The notes under the pieces: model-generated
Told to the model about the DNA's origin: nothing
Databases searched by the model: none
The model's input: the letters and a program-made list of their open reading frames with translations, nothing else
Origin: Pycnococcus provasolii
Lineage: Eukaryota; Chlorophyta; Pseudoscourfieldiophyceae; Pseudoscourfieldiales; Pycnococcaceae
Direction of reading: 5' to 3'
DNA: 64,000 bases
Assembly: GCA_938743325.2 (NCBI GenBank)
Contig: OW568885.1
Span: 1 to 64,000, forward strand
Program-made: the position numbers and the translations under genes
In this document: positions 55,037-64,000 of the stretch, piece after piece
Layout of the letters: each line of letters starts with the position of its first letter
Position numbering within the stretch: the first letter of the stretch is position 1

Positions 55037-56244
55037 CTAGCTGCATCCTCGTGCATCCTTGGAAATAATCCACGTGCTGTCCGAGGCATCACTGCCGTCA
55101 AGATCACTGCGGATCCACTGAAAGTGCGCGTGCGTGGCGTTCACAACGTCAATCGTGCCAAATCCGTAGCTAGCCTCGCGGAATGCACTCCACTCAGGTG
55201 TGGGCGTGATGTAGTCTTTCGCGAGCCCTTCGCGATTTCCACCATCTCCGATGACGATGTAAGGGATGCCGCACTTCTCGTCCACGACGCCGTTTGCGAC
55301 TACTGGGTGCGTTCGCTCGTACGCGTGCACGTGCCCCGCGAACAGCGCGTCCACGCGCGCGTCGAGCAGAAGCTTCTCCATCGCAGCCTTCATCGCGTCG
55401 CCCTCGCCCTGGTGCGCGTGGTTGCTGTTGTACCAAGGGGCATGCAGGCCGACAATCACGAACGGCGTCTCGTCGCGATTGATGGATGCCAATTCCGCGG
55501 AGAGCCAGCGGTACTGCGGCGAGTCGGGTGTGTAGTCGTCGTAGCTTCCGAGCATGACGAATCGCACATCGCCGTACGTGAAAGCGTACCACAGAGCTCC
55601 CGGGCTCGGCATGCGAAACCTTGCGTTGTACGCGACGAACTGCTTGCCGATGCCACCGACGCCAAACTCGATCTCGTGATTGCCCTCCACAGTCATCCAA
55701 GGCACGGCGCTGCTGAGAGGCTGCTTCATGCGTCCCCATGCATCCCACCGCGGCTGATCGCCGTCAGCGTAGCTCAGGTCCCCGACGTGGAAGACAACGC
55801 TCGGCTGTCCGTATGCGCTCTGTTCCATCGCGTTGAGCGTGTTGACGCTGTTTTCCGTCTGGCCGAGGTCGCCGACGACGACAACGTGCTGAGGGTACGT
55901 CTTGGACAGCGGCGGCGTCTTGAACGTGTTTGCGAACGCGCCGTTCGCTATGCTGTACGAAACTTCCGTGTTTGGTGCAAACGGCCCAACGGTGGTGTGC
56001 TGTATGAGGTCGGACTGGTACTTATGAGACTTGTACGACGTGGTTGTCGCGTTCGCCGTCGTGCTTCCTGGCGTGCACGGCGCGGGGGAGCAGTACGCGA
56101 CGACGGCGTCGTACGGCTTGGGGTTGTCGCGCGGCGTTACCCACGACAGCGTGAACATGCCACTGTCGTTCAAGATGGCCAGGTGCACCTGCTCCACGCG
56201 GCTGTCTGGGTTGGCTGCGAGGCGAGCATCTTTGTTGAAAAGAA

Positions 56245-56284
<40 letters not shown>

Positions 56285-56503
56285 AGAGAGAGATTGTTCG
56301 AAGTACGTACCTGTTTGCGCAAGTGTTTGCGACTTCCAAGAAGGCGTGCGCACGTACGACGTCGACGAGCCTTGCACCGGTACCTGGAAGGAATCCCTTT
56401 TAAGAGCGGATCCATGTCGTGCGGCGTCCACCAGACACACGCCCAGACATAACAAAGGTAGGAGCAGCGCCAGACATTGCTGGCCAACAAGCTTGCCGGC
56501 CAT
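55037..56503 (-). CDS. Purple acid phosphatase (metallophosphoesterase), secreted
   Basis: Purple acid phosphatases release phosphate from organic esters with a dinuclear Fe-M centre, usually in cell wall, vacuole or medium. Exons 56503-56311 and 56229-55037 give 461 residues. The start MAGKLVGQQC opens a signal peptide (LALLLPLLCLGVCLVDAA). A fibronectin-like N-terminal domain follows (VHLAILNDSGMFTLSWVT). The metal-ligand motifs of the plant-type family are all present in order: VVGDLGQT, HVGDLSYADG, EGNHEIE, VGLHAPWYNSN and AGHVHAYERTH. The length equals plant high-molecular-weight PAPs. Organic-phosphate scavenging is the likely role. The upstream in-frame ATG at 56725 would bury the signal peptide and was rejected. 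Confidence 0.94.
56230..56310 (-). other. Intron of the purple acid phosphatase gene
   Basis: This 81-base phase 1 intron has donor ACAG|GTACGTAC and acceptor CAAAG|AT, with (CT)n and (CA)n runs. It is a multiple of three and has no in-frame stop, so an unspliced message would encode 27 extra Ser/Leu/Thr/His-rich residues between signal peptide and fibronectin-like domain. Family alignment supports removal. Confidence 0.82.
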
Positions 56504-57905
56504 CGTCGTCGTCGGAGGGAAACGTCTGTTTGTCGTCGTTGCGGCCGCAAAGTGGGCGGCGACTTTTTGGCTGAGCCTCGGGCGCCTTCCGGACTCCTGT
56601 GGTGACGTCAACTGGCAACAGCTTGGAAAAGAAGGGGGAAACAAACCCCGAACTCCATCCAACCCCGAACAACTCTCCCCTGGGAAGCTGGAGGGTGGGG
56701 GGCGCGTGTACCCCACCTGTGTCACCTGTCAGCCTGTGGGTGTTTGGGGTAAAAGGAGGAGCATCTCCTCGCCTCGGACCTCGGTCGGTCGGTCGTTGGC
56801 GCCTCTTCGTTGAAGAGAGAAAAGGGGTGGTGCCGGGTACTTCTTCCCTTCCCCTGCCCGGATTCGTTACTCGGGCGAATTCCGCGGCTTTATGCGTTAC
56901 GCTCCATAGACGTGCTCCGAGGCATGGCATCGATGGGGAGTAAATTATTTTTAGATATTTAGATAGAGGATTGACGTCCGCGATTGCTCGACGCTCGATC
57001 GCGGTCGATGCGCGTTGCACCGTGCATTCCGTGGGATCGGAAAAAAGACAACATACATTTTCCGTTCGGAAGGGTGAAGAAGGGCGAAGGGGCGAGCCAA
57101 GGGAGAAGAAGACTGGAAGAGAGAAGAGACGGGGCAAGTACACCCCCCACCACGCCATAGCCACGAGACCTCCGATAGGACGCTCGCGCTCGCGGAAAGC
57201 CGGAAAGAGGAAAGAGGAGAACTGTTTGGCCCCGGGGGCGATCTCCTCAGTCCGTGGGGGGCCGGAAATTCACTCCCTTCCATTTTCTTTTTCTCTCTTG
57301 AAAATCGGTTGGTCGATTTCCAACCAAGCGAATCGTGGATCGCCTCCCCACCCTTCCTTCGCCGGGCCTGTTTGTTGTCCAGCACGCTCTCTCGGCTCTT
57401 CTCCCTCTCGTCAGGGACGCTCTCTCTTCTCACCCAAGGAAGGAAAGGGAAGCGAGCGAAGGGAGGGGTCTCAAAACACGCAAAGGGGTCCCCTTTTCTT
57501 TTCTTGCACTCCTACCCGGGTACTATTGGCAGCGTACACTGTAAGATTCTTCTTTTTCGCAGTCTCTCATCTGGGAATGAGCCTCCCTCCTACTTCCTGT
57601 TGTTTCCCCTCAACCGCTTTTCCACTGGGGCCGCGAGCCCGCGACCAGGTTTCCCCTTCTAGCAGCGAGCCTCCCAAAATAGCTCATCTCACCCATCCAG
57701 TGAGACTCCACTGCTTCTTAGCACAACACATTAATTAGCGCACTGATAAGCTGTATCGTCGTCCTATCGTATCGTGTCTCGCACGCTCAATTGATTAGCA
57801 GGCTCAGCCACCTGTTTGGTTGGGTGTGGTTCCTTTTTTCACCTTTCACCTTTCTCTGGTGCTTGTGCCTTCTCTTTCCCCTGGCTCTTTCGAGCTCGTG
57901 TTTGC
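56504..57905. promoter_or_regulatory. Divergent promoter region, purple acid phosphatase / TIC-like
   Basis: This 1,402-base gap is one of the longest in the window. Two CCCCGAA copies sit 17 bases apart at 56646-56652 and 56663-56669 on the phosphatase side. Several open frames (for example 56971-57738) have Ser/Arg/Pro-rich composition and no domain. An unseen 5' exon of the TIC-like gene could lie here. Confidence 0.45.
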
Positions 57906-58874
57906 ATGGCGCCCTTGTTTGTTGAGAAAGCTGCAGCTACCAACTCTCTTAGTAAGTTGCCAGATAATAATAACAACGCAGCAGTAATCAGAGAACACAA
58001 GAAGATGGGCGCGGTTTCAGCAGAAAAGGCGGATGGCGGAATCGCCGCCGCGGCAACAGCAGCGGCGCCGCCGGCACCCTCGGAGAAAAAAGGGCTCGTC
58101 GATTCCACAACAGACAACATCAAGGCGGAAGGAAACGCCGCAGCAGCGGCGGCTGCCGCACCCGCGGAGAACGCGACAAACACGGCAAACAACTCCGCGC
58201 ACCCGCGACCGCCGACCAATCCCGTGCACACAGAAGGCGTGCCGCGGAAAACGAGGACGACGCAAAGAAGGCCAAATCCAAGGGCTGCCGCACCTCCAGC
58301 AGCGGCAGCGCCAGCACCAAGCAGACATCCGCCACCGCCACCCAAAAGAAACGCAAAGGAGATCGACGAACGGGAGGCGGCGGATGCGCTCTTTGGACTC
58401 GCGTCGCTGTGCGAGGCGGAGGCGGCGGCGGCTTCGCCACCCGCGAAGAAGCGAAAGGGAAACGGGGCGGCGAACGGAAACGGGAAAAGGCCGGTGCCGC
58501 CTGCGCCACCGGCACCGCCGGGACCTCCGCCACCGCCAGGATCGCGACCACCGGGCGGCGCGTCGAACGCAGATGCTGCTCTCGTGGGAAACCTCCCAGC
58601 TCTCACAACGGGCGCGTTCGGACAAACCGTGCAGCCCTCCGTCAGCCAGCGACTGCACGGAAAGCGTGCCGCTACGCACGTCACCATCGCCAAGGCGATT
58701 CACCTGTTCCAGCAGCACGCCATGCAGGCTGGTGGGCGTGGTGCACTTGGTGCCAAGGGAGGTCCGCCTTTCCATCTCGCTATGATGTACGCAAAGAATG
58801 GGTCTGCTGAAATCGACAGCGCTGCGGCGGCTGCAGCTGCGGTGGCTGCTCAGCAGCAGCAACAACAGCAACAA

Positions 58875-58909
<35 letters not shown>

Positions 58910-60404
58910 GCAGCAGCAACAACAACAACAAGCGGTCGCGGCAGCTGCGCTCGCTGCCGCTGCCGGAGTACCTCAGTCGCCATTCGGCAAGGGTGCTCCA
59001 CCATCATCACTGGCGGGAAGCCTATTTGGCTCACATGCAGCCGCTGCAGCAGCCGCAGCCGCAGCCGCTGCCGCCGTGTCGAGCGCCATGCCAGCTGCAA
59101 CGCAGGGCGGCAACTTCCATCAGCACCAGGCACACGCGCAGGCACTGCAGCTGCACGCACTTCAGAACCACTTTGCACTACTTCAGCAGCAGGGTCAGCC
59201 TGGTGGCATGCCAGGTGGGCCAGCCGCGGCTGCCATGATGGCTGCAGCCGCAGGACAATTTCCATTTGCAGCCTTTGGCGGGCCACCGCAAAACCCGTTT
59301 GCTGGCATGACGTCGCCGCAAGCAATGCAGGGAAATCCAGCGAGTGCGCTGTTCGGCGGAGGGAACCTACCGTTCGCGGCGAACATGCAGGCGTATTTGG
59401 GCGGCATGCCGCACCTTGCTGCGCTTGCGGCGCAGATGCAGCAAGCGCAGGCTGCACAGGCACAGGTGGCGCAGGCGGCGCAGACGGCGAAGTCGGGATC
59501 CATGTCAGCTGCAGCGCAGGCAGCCGCGACGGCGGCTGCGGCAGCCGCGCAGCAGGCACAGAATGCTAACAAGTCCCCTCTTCCATCTTCGGCAAAGGGT
59601 GTGCCCGCACCACCTCCTCCTGCACCACCACCACCGCGCGCGACTGCGAGTGGCGGTGGCGGTTCCAAACAGCGAGACAGTGCGGCGGCGGAAGCGCAAG
59701 CGATGAAGCAAAGTGACAGTGCAATCATCGCAGCATCCAAGGAGGCAATGCAGGTGGCGGCGAGGGCTGTAGATGCGGCCGCGGAGCTGAACAAGGCTTC
59801 GGCAGGAGGTGGTGGTTCGTCAGAGGCCGCGGCGGCGGCGGCGGCGGCGGAAGAGAAGGCATCGGAGAAGGCTCCAGCATCACCGGCAGAGGAGGAGGAG
59901 GATGTTGCCGTCGCCGCAAATGCAGCGGCTGCTGCTGCGGAGGCTGTCACAGCGGCGATGTCAACAGAACCGGCGGCGGATGCGACAGAGACGGCGGCGC
60001 CTGAAGGAGTTGCTGCTGTGGAAGCACCACCCGCAAACCCTTCACCTGCGGACGATGCGGCGAATGCGCGAAGAGACGATGGCGCGGCAGCGTCGGTGGC
60101 GCCGCCGGCAGATGCGGAGGCAACAGAGAAAAATAATGTAAGCTTATCTGGCGACGCGGTGCGTGCCGTGGATGCAGCTGCCGCGCCGGGCGAGGAGGTG
60201 GCTGTGGCGGCGGAAGCAACTGCAGCAGCAGAAACAACGGCGGCGACGGTGCCGGTAGCGGCGGAGAGGACGGATCCATCACCCGCACCTCCGGCAGCCC
60301 CTGAACCGGTGGCTGCACAGCCGGATGCTGCTGTCGCACCAGCCGCGGCGGCGAACGACGCGGCGCCAGAAGCAACGGCAGTGGCGAATGTTGCGAATCA
60401 GTAA
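57906..60404 (+). CDS. Low-complexity protein with two TIME FOR COFFEE-like motifs
   Basis: The 832-residue product is mostly Ala/Pro/Gln-rich, with a polyGln run at about residues 316-343 and long polyAla stretches. Two short segments stand out. EIDEREAADALFGLASL (about 150-168) recalls the E-V-A-E-V-L-Y/F-G-M/L motif of plant TIC, a nuclear regulator of the circadian clock and metabolism. GKRAATHVTIAKAIHLFQQ (about 250-270) recalls the TIC segment K-R-C-A-T-H-x-x-I-A-x-x-I-x-x-x-Q-Q. They occur in the plant order, with an NLS-like PPAKKRK between them. From memory of the family I judge this a TIC-like nuclear regulator, but the rest has no alignable content. The start was placed at 57906; the frame is open upstream. 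Confidence 0.55.
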
Positions 60405-60806
60405 ATGCCTAAGATCACTCATTCAGCAAAACAACTTGAGTCACTTTGTCCATTGGTCGTCCATTCACACCATTCACACCTTTCGGCCCATTCGTCAGCG
60501 GCCGCTTTTCAACAGCGCGTTTCTTTTTCAAAAAGGTGCTGGTGATTTCGAAGCAACTATAGGCTACTTTCCGCTGGCGTCCGGCAGTGAGAGCTCCACT
60601 TGCGACTTGTTGTCGTTGTCGTCGCCATCGCTACCAACCATACACACGACGACTGAAGAGTCATACTCACTACTCTTCCTAGGGTAGAATCCCTAAACGA
60701 GACTTAACAAAGTATATGTTTGGGGAAAGAATGTTTTTTTTGGTTCTTCTCATATTACGGTAATTAGGGTAAGTGCGTTGTTCTCCATCTCCACCAACTC
60801 AATTTC
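60405..60806. other. Convergent 3' region, TIC-like / P450 reductase
   Basis: Both neighbouring genes end here. Short direct repeats of TTCACACC occur at about 60462-60482. No gene is seen in the 402 bases. Confidence 0.5.
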
Positions 60807-62948
60807 TCACCAAACGTCGCGCTGGTATCGGCCAGATTTCGAGGCGGATGCCAACCACGTCTCAGCCTCAGCAGCGTCGCGTAAGCCGTCATCTCCCGAC
60901 GAGAGCACGCCAACGAGAGTCCTGTGCACATCCGCCGCCATATGCTTTGCATCGCCGCACACGTAAAGATGACCGCCATCCTTCAGGAGTGCCTTTCGTG
61001 CCGCCGCGGCATCCTCGGGGCGTGCGAGCAAGTCCTGCACGTACCGGTGTGGTGCCGTGGCTCCATCTCTCGAGCTGACCACCTCAAGCCGAAGGATGCC
61101 TCCTGCCGCCGCGTCGCGAAGTTCCCCCTCGTACATGTGCTCCGCCGACAGGCGTCGACATCCGAAGTAAAGCGACATCTTTGCCATGGACTTGGCGGCG
61201 CCGCTAGCCGCACGAGGGCTGTCCAGTTCCTCTCGCTTCCGTTCGTCGGCGTCGACACGCGCCTGCACGAATGCACGGAACGGGGCGACGCCCGTGCCTG
61301 GACCCACGCAAAGAAGTGGCGTGGCTGCGCTCGACGGAAGGCGGAACGTGGACGTGCGAATAAATGCGAGCACGCGGTCCCCGACGTTCACGTTTGCCAA
61401 GAAGGTGGACGCCACGCCGTCGTGCCAGCGCCCGCCCGGCGTGTCGTGCGAGACGACGGCGCACGTGATGTGCACGTGCTTGGGATGCCGCGAAGATGCG
61501 CTGCTGATGCTGTAGAAACGAGGCTGCAGCTTGGGGAGCATGCCTAGAAGAACGCCGGGGGACACGTTCGCACTCGGCGCAAGCTCGGTCACAACCTGCA
61601 GAAGGCTTCTCTGCTTGTTGACAATCTCCGCCTTGTAGTCCCCCTTGCCCTCTGGACTCGAAAGGCGCAGCAGCATGTCGCGCTCGGCATCCACCTTGCA
61701 GCACGCGGCGAGCGTCATCAGCACACCCTTTTTCGGAAAGCTCAGCAGGTCGCAGAATCGGCTCAGGTACGTTTGTATGGTGACGGGTGCCGTGCAGTGC
61801 GGTCCCTCGAGCGCATTTGGCGCATCCGCAGGGCGCGAGAGCCTGACGACGCTATTTGCGCTAAGTTGAAAGCGTTTCAGGTAGGCGTTCACCACCTTGT
61901 CGTCGTTCACCGCGAACACGCCCACGTGGTCGCCCGTCTCGTACAGCGGAGTACTGCTTCCACTATTCGCTGTCGAGAGTGCCGATGCGTCGAGCTCGAC
62001 GTGAACGCACGAGCGAGCGTTGGCATCGCCGGCGCCGTATGTGTACAGTTCTCGTCGAGCGACCACCTTCGTGGCATCCACGCGGTGACTTGCCGTTCCG
62101 TAGAACGACGCGGCGGATGCGACGATTGTGCTCAGGTTTGCCTCCTTGTCTTCCTTGGCGATGTCGAGAGATCGCGGGACGGCAAGTGTGGCGGCGGCTT
62201 CGGAAGACGGCTTGCTTTGATCGACGCCACCCGCAAATCCGGCATCTACCAAGGCTGGCATCAGGGTGGACTCGTGCCACTTCCTGAAGTCCTCCTCGAT
62301 GTCGTTGTCGTCGTCGCCAAGTCCCATGCCGCAGAGTCTCTTGGCACCAAGCGCGTCGAGCCCCTTGTCGAGCGCCTTCGCCGCGGCGTTGAAGTGCTCG
62401 TACTGCGTATTTCCGAGCCCGAAGACGGCGAACGTCACCCCCTTGAGCGCCTCGTGTTCGTGTCCGCTTTCGAGCGAGTCTGGCAGATCTTTGACGAGGT
62501 AGTTGTGCGTTCCCATGGCTGTGTCCGTCGGGTCGCCGTCGCCGTACGTGGCGCACGCGACGACGACGAACGGTTCGTTTGCGAGTTCCCCCGCCTTGGC
62601 TCGACTTTCGTACTGCTCCATGTCGACGGTTTCTACGTCGAGTTTCATGGGTGATGTCGCAAACTTCTTTCGCACGATGTCGTCCAGCTCACGCACGAAC
62701 CTCTCCGCGGTTCCCGTCTGCGTTCCATACAAAATCAAAAGGCGCTGGATGGGACGGGCATCGGGCTCCAAGCGAGAGCCAGAGCGAGCAGCCAGAGCCG
62801 AGCGATTATTACCCGCAGGCGCAGGCGCAGGCGCTAAAGAATTTGATAAAGACGATGACGATGACGACGACGATGGAAAGAAGAAGCGCCTGATAATCAA
62901 AAGGACTAGTAAGCCTACTGAAGCTGTGAACAGCATAAACGCGAGCAT
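60807..62948 (-). CDS. NADPH-cytochrome P450 reductase
   Basis: This diflavin enzyme passes electrons from NADPH through FAD and FMN to P450s on the ER. The 713-residue protein starts with a membrane anchor (MLAFMLFTASVGLLVLLII) and a Ser-rich linker. The FMN domain carries LYGTQTGTAERFVREL, ATYGDGDPTDTAMG and FGLGNTQYEHFN. The FAD and NADPH domains carry RFYSISSASSRHP, GVLLGMLPKLQ, GPGTGVAPFRAF, YFGCRR, YVQDLL and YVCGDAKHMAADVH. The C-terminal Trp of RYQRDVW is the residue that stacks on FAD. Length and anchor fit P450 reductase better than soluble diflavin reductases or methionine synthase reductase. Confidence 0.94.
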   Translation of the reverse strand: MLAFMLFTASVGLLVLLIIRRFFFPSSSSSSSSLSNSLAPAPAPAGNNRSALAARSGSRLEPDARPIQRLLILYGTQTGTAERFVRELDDIVRKKFATSPMKLDVETVDMEQYESRAKAGELANEPFVVVACATYGDGDPTDTAMGTHNYLVKDLPDSLESGHEHEALKGVTFAVFGLGNTQYEHFNAAAKALDKGLDALGAKRLCGMGLGDDDNDIEEDFRKWHESTLMPALVDAGFAGGVDQSKPSSEAAATLAVPRSLDIAKEDKEANLSTIVASAASFYGTASHRVDATKVVARRELYTYGAGDANARSCVHVELDASALSTANSGSSTPLYETGDHVGVFAVNDDKVVNAYLKRFQLSANSVVRLSRPADAPNALEGPHCTAPVTIQTYLSRFCDLLSFPKKGVLMTLAACCKVDAERDMLLRLSSPEGKGDYKAEIVNKQRSLLQVVTELAPSANVSPGVLLGMLPKLQPRFYSISSASSRHPKHVHITCAVVSHDTPGGRWHDGVASTFLANVNVGDRVLAFIRTSTFRLPSSAATPLLCVGPGTGVAPFRAFVQARVDADERKREELDSPRAASGAAKSMAKMSLYFGCRRLSAEHMYEGELRDAAAGGILRLEVVSSRDGATAPHRYVQDLLARPEDAAAARKALLKDGGHLYVCGDAKHMAADVHRTLVGVLSSGDDGLRDAAEAETWLASASKSGRYQRDVW

Positions 62949-63927
62949 GGTTTCCTGGATTCCTGGATTCGCAGATGATGAAGATGACGATGACGCGCTC
63001 TAATCTTTCGATTGCCGGATGGGAACCAGCCGAGGCCCGTCCGTGGCCCTGCTTGTTTGGCAACGACGGATCCCCAACTCGACACATCTGGAACCGTTTT
63101 CCCCCTCATAAAATACTTTCCTACAATTCGCAGGAGAACGACAACGAGGGATCCCCAATGAACCAGCCAACCGTTCGTTTCTTTCCTCTATGGAAAGGAC
63201 GCAGCGACAACGAGGGATCCCCAATGAACCAGCCAACCGTTCGTTTCTTTCCTCTATGGAAAGGACGCAGCGACAACGAGGGATCCCCAATGAACCAGCC
63301 AACCGTTCGTTTCTTTCCTCTATGGAAAGGACGCAGCGACAACGAGGGATCCCCAATGAACCAAAAACCAACCACCGGGTACTTTCAGACTTTCCGTCCC
63401 CCCCGGCTGCCCGGGGTTTTCGGGGTTTTCGGGGACGTCACAGATCCCTTCCTTCATCATGCCAATCAATCGTAGTTCTTGTTTGGCGAGAATGAATGGC
63501 GCAAGAGCAAGAACAAGAGCAAGAACACAAACTGACACAAATGAGCAGAAAACTGAACAAGAATAGAATAGAATAGAGCCACAGGGACTCTTGAGCACGG
63601 CTTACTGTAAGCAGCTGTTTCTTGTTGTGCGAGTACCTTTAGTAGTCTTGAGCACGAGTAGTATTCGAAGTCGTCTCTTCTCTTCTCTTTTCGTGTATTG
63701 ATCTTTAACCTTCTCGTCTCGTCGAATAGTAGTACTGTACCACCTATTCAAGGATGCACTCGCTTATTGAGATCATAATACTGTTCTGTATGGAAAAAGA
63801 TTAAAAGAACAAAGTTCCTTGTTTCTCACTTCTTTTTTGTTACTTTTTTTATCAGGTAAAATGCTCCTTCTCACCCACACTCACATGTTCACGTCACACC
63901 ACAAACCACAAGCTCTTAGAATTGCTC
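62949..63927. promoter_or_regulatory. Upstream region of P450 reductase
   Basis: This region holds the reductase promoter, a 66-base minisatellite (63141-63365), and two TTCGGGG heptamers (complement of CCCCGAA) at 63419-63425 and 63428-63434. The rest (63480-63927) has short AAGAGC and GAATA repeats but no recognised gene. It would include the 3' region of the minus-strand gene that ends at 63928. Confidence 0.45.
63141..63365. repeat. 66-bp minisatellite, about 3.4 units
   Basis: Units begin at 63141, 63207, 63273 and 63339, exactly 66 bases apart. The first three are complete and essentially identical; the fourth stops after about 27 bases. Each contains GGGATCCCCAATGAACCA and a CTCTATGGAAAGGACGCAGC box. 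As 66 is a multiple of three, several frames stay open and read as 22-residue repeats on both strands, but none has a coding signature. Confidence 0.95.
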
Positions 63928-64000
63928 TTAGATCTGGTTGTCCGCGAGGCTTCCGTTGCCCAAAATGGTGAGCAGGTTGTACTGGAACGGGTTGCTAACG
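63928..64000 (-). CDS. C-terminal end of an unidentified protein (partial)
   Basis: The minus strand reads VSNPFQYNLLTILGNGSLAD, then N-Q-I and a TAA stop (63930-63928), running off the window. The composition is convincingly protein-like and no stop interrupts it. The N-P-F-x-x-N-L-L-T ending is reminiscent of tails of light-harvesting chlorophyll-binding proteins, but 23 residues are too few to assign a family. Confidence 0.4.
   Translation of the reverse strand, partial: VSNPFQYNLLTILGNGSLADNQI

Noticed and set aside
55124-56452. 442-codon open frame antisense to the purple acid phosphatase
   Set aside because: It is Arg/Val-rich, has no recognisable domain, and lies opposite a gene with every catalytic motif intact.
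63141-63365. Possible CRISPR-like array
   Set aside because: Units are contiguous 66-base tandem copies with no variable spacers, in a eukaryotic nuclear genome.
62975-63475. Open frame with 22-residue repeats across the minisatellite
   Set aside because: The repeat length is a multiple of three, so several frames on both strands stay open. Composition and context do not support coding.
1-64000. Retroelements, DNA transposons or virus-like elements
   Set aside because: No reverse transcriptase, integrase, transposase, capsid or long terminal repeat pattern was recognised. The inverted TRRAP copies have host-gene content only.

Overview
The window is eukaryotic nuclear DNA from a GC-rich, intron-poor, gene-dense unicellular photosynthetic organism. 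A TTAGGG-type telomeric array lies near the left edge (210-427). Two nuclear genes encode plastid proteins: a photosynthetic ferredoxin-NADP+ reductase and a TL17-type thylakoid-lumen pentapeptide protein. The lumen protein has a plain transit peptide plus lumen signal and no ER signal peptide, which points to a primary plastid. A plant-type purple acid phosphatase and a protein with two motifs of plant TIME FOR COFFEE lean towards the green lineage, but I cannot name the taxon, and a red alga is not excluded.

Layout. 1-4370: telomeric array, apparently gene-free subtelomere, then a membrane protein with EF-hands and BspA-type (DUF285) repeats, followed by a decayed DUF285 fragment. 4740-18637 (minus): TRRAP/Tra1 copy A. 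19065-37322: housekeeping genes, mostly in divergent and convergent pairs: DHODH, MIS12-like, kinesin-5-like, FNR, COG2, lumen pentapeptide protein, transportin-3-like, ankyrin protein with a PP1-docking motif, TRAPPC6-like and GPATCH1-like. 37673-51908 (plus): TRRAP/Tra1 copy B. 52296-62948: PrimPol, a degenerate second PrimPol zinc knuckle, purple acid phosphatase, TIC-like protein and NADPH-cytochrome P450 reductase. 62949-64000: a 66-bp minisatellite and the last codons of another minus-strand gene.

The most striking observation is the inverted pair of about 4,600-residue TRRAP paralogues, with start codons about 19 kb apart. They share one intron at the same position and phase, so they arose by duplication. 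Along their length they alternate between deeply diverged segments and six sharply bounded tracts, together about 5.6 kb, that are almost identical at the DNA level. This is the pattern expected from repeated ectopic gene conversion between inverted copies.

Four introns can be placed, all towards the 5' end of their genes and all with a G|GTRCGT donor. The heptamer CCCCGAA (or its complement) recurs in most of the gene-upstream gaps and is a candidate promoter element. No retroelement, virus-like element, tRNA or rRNA gene was recognised; RNA genes were searched only by eye.
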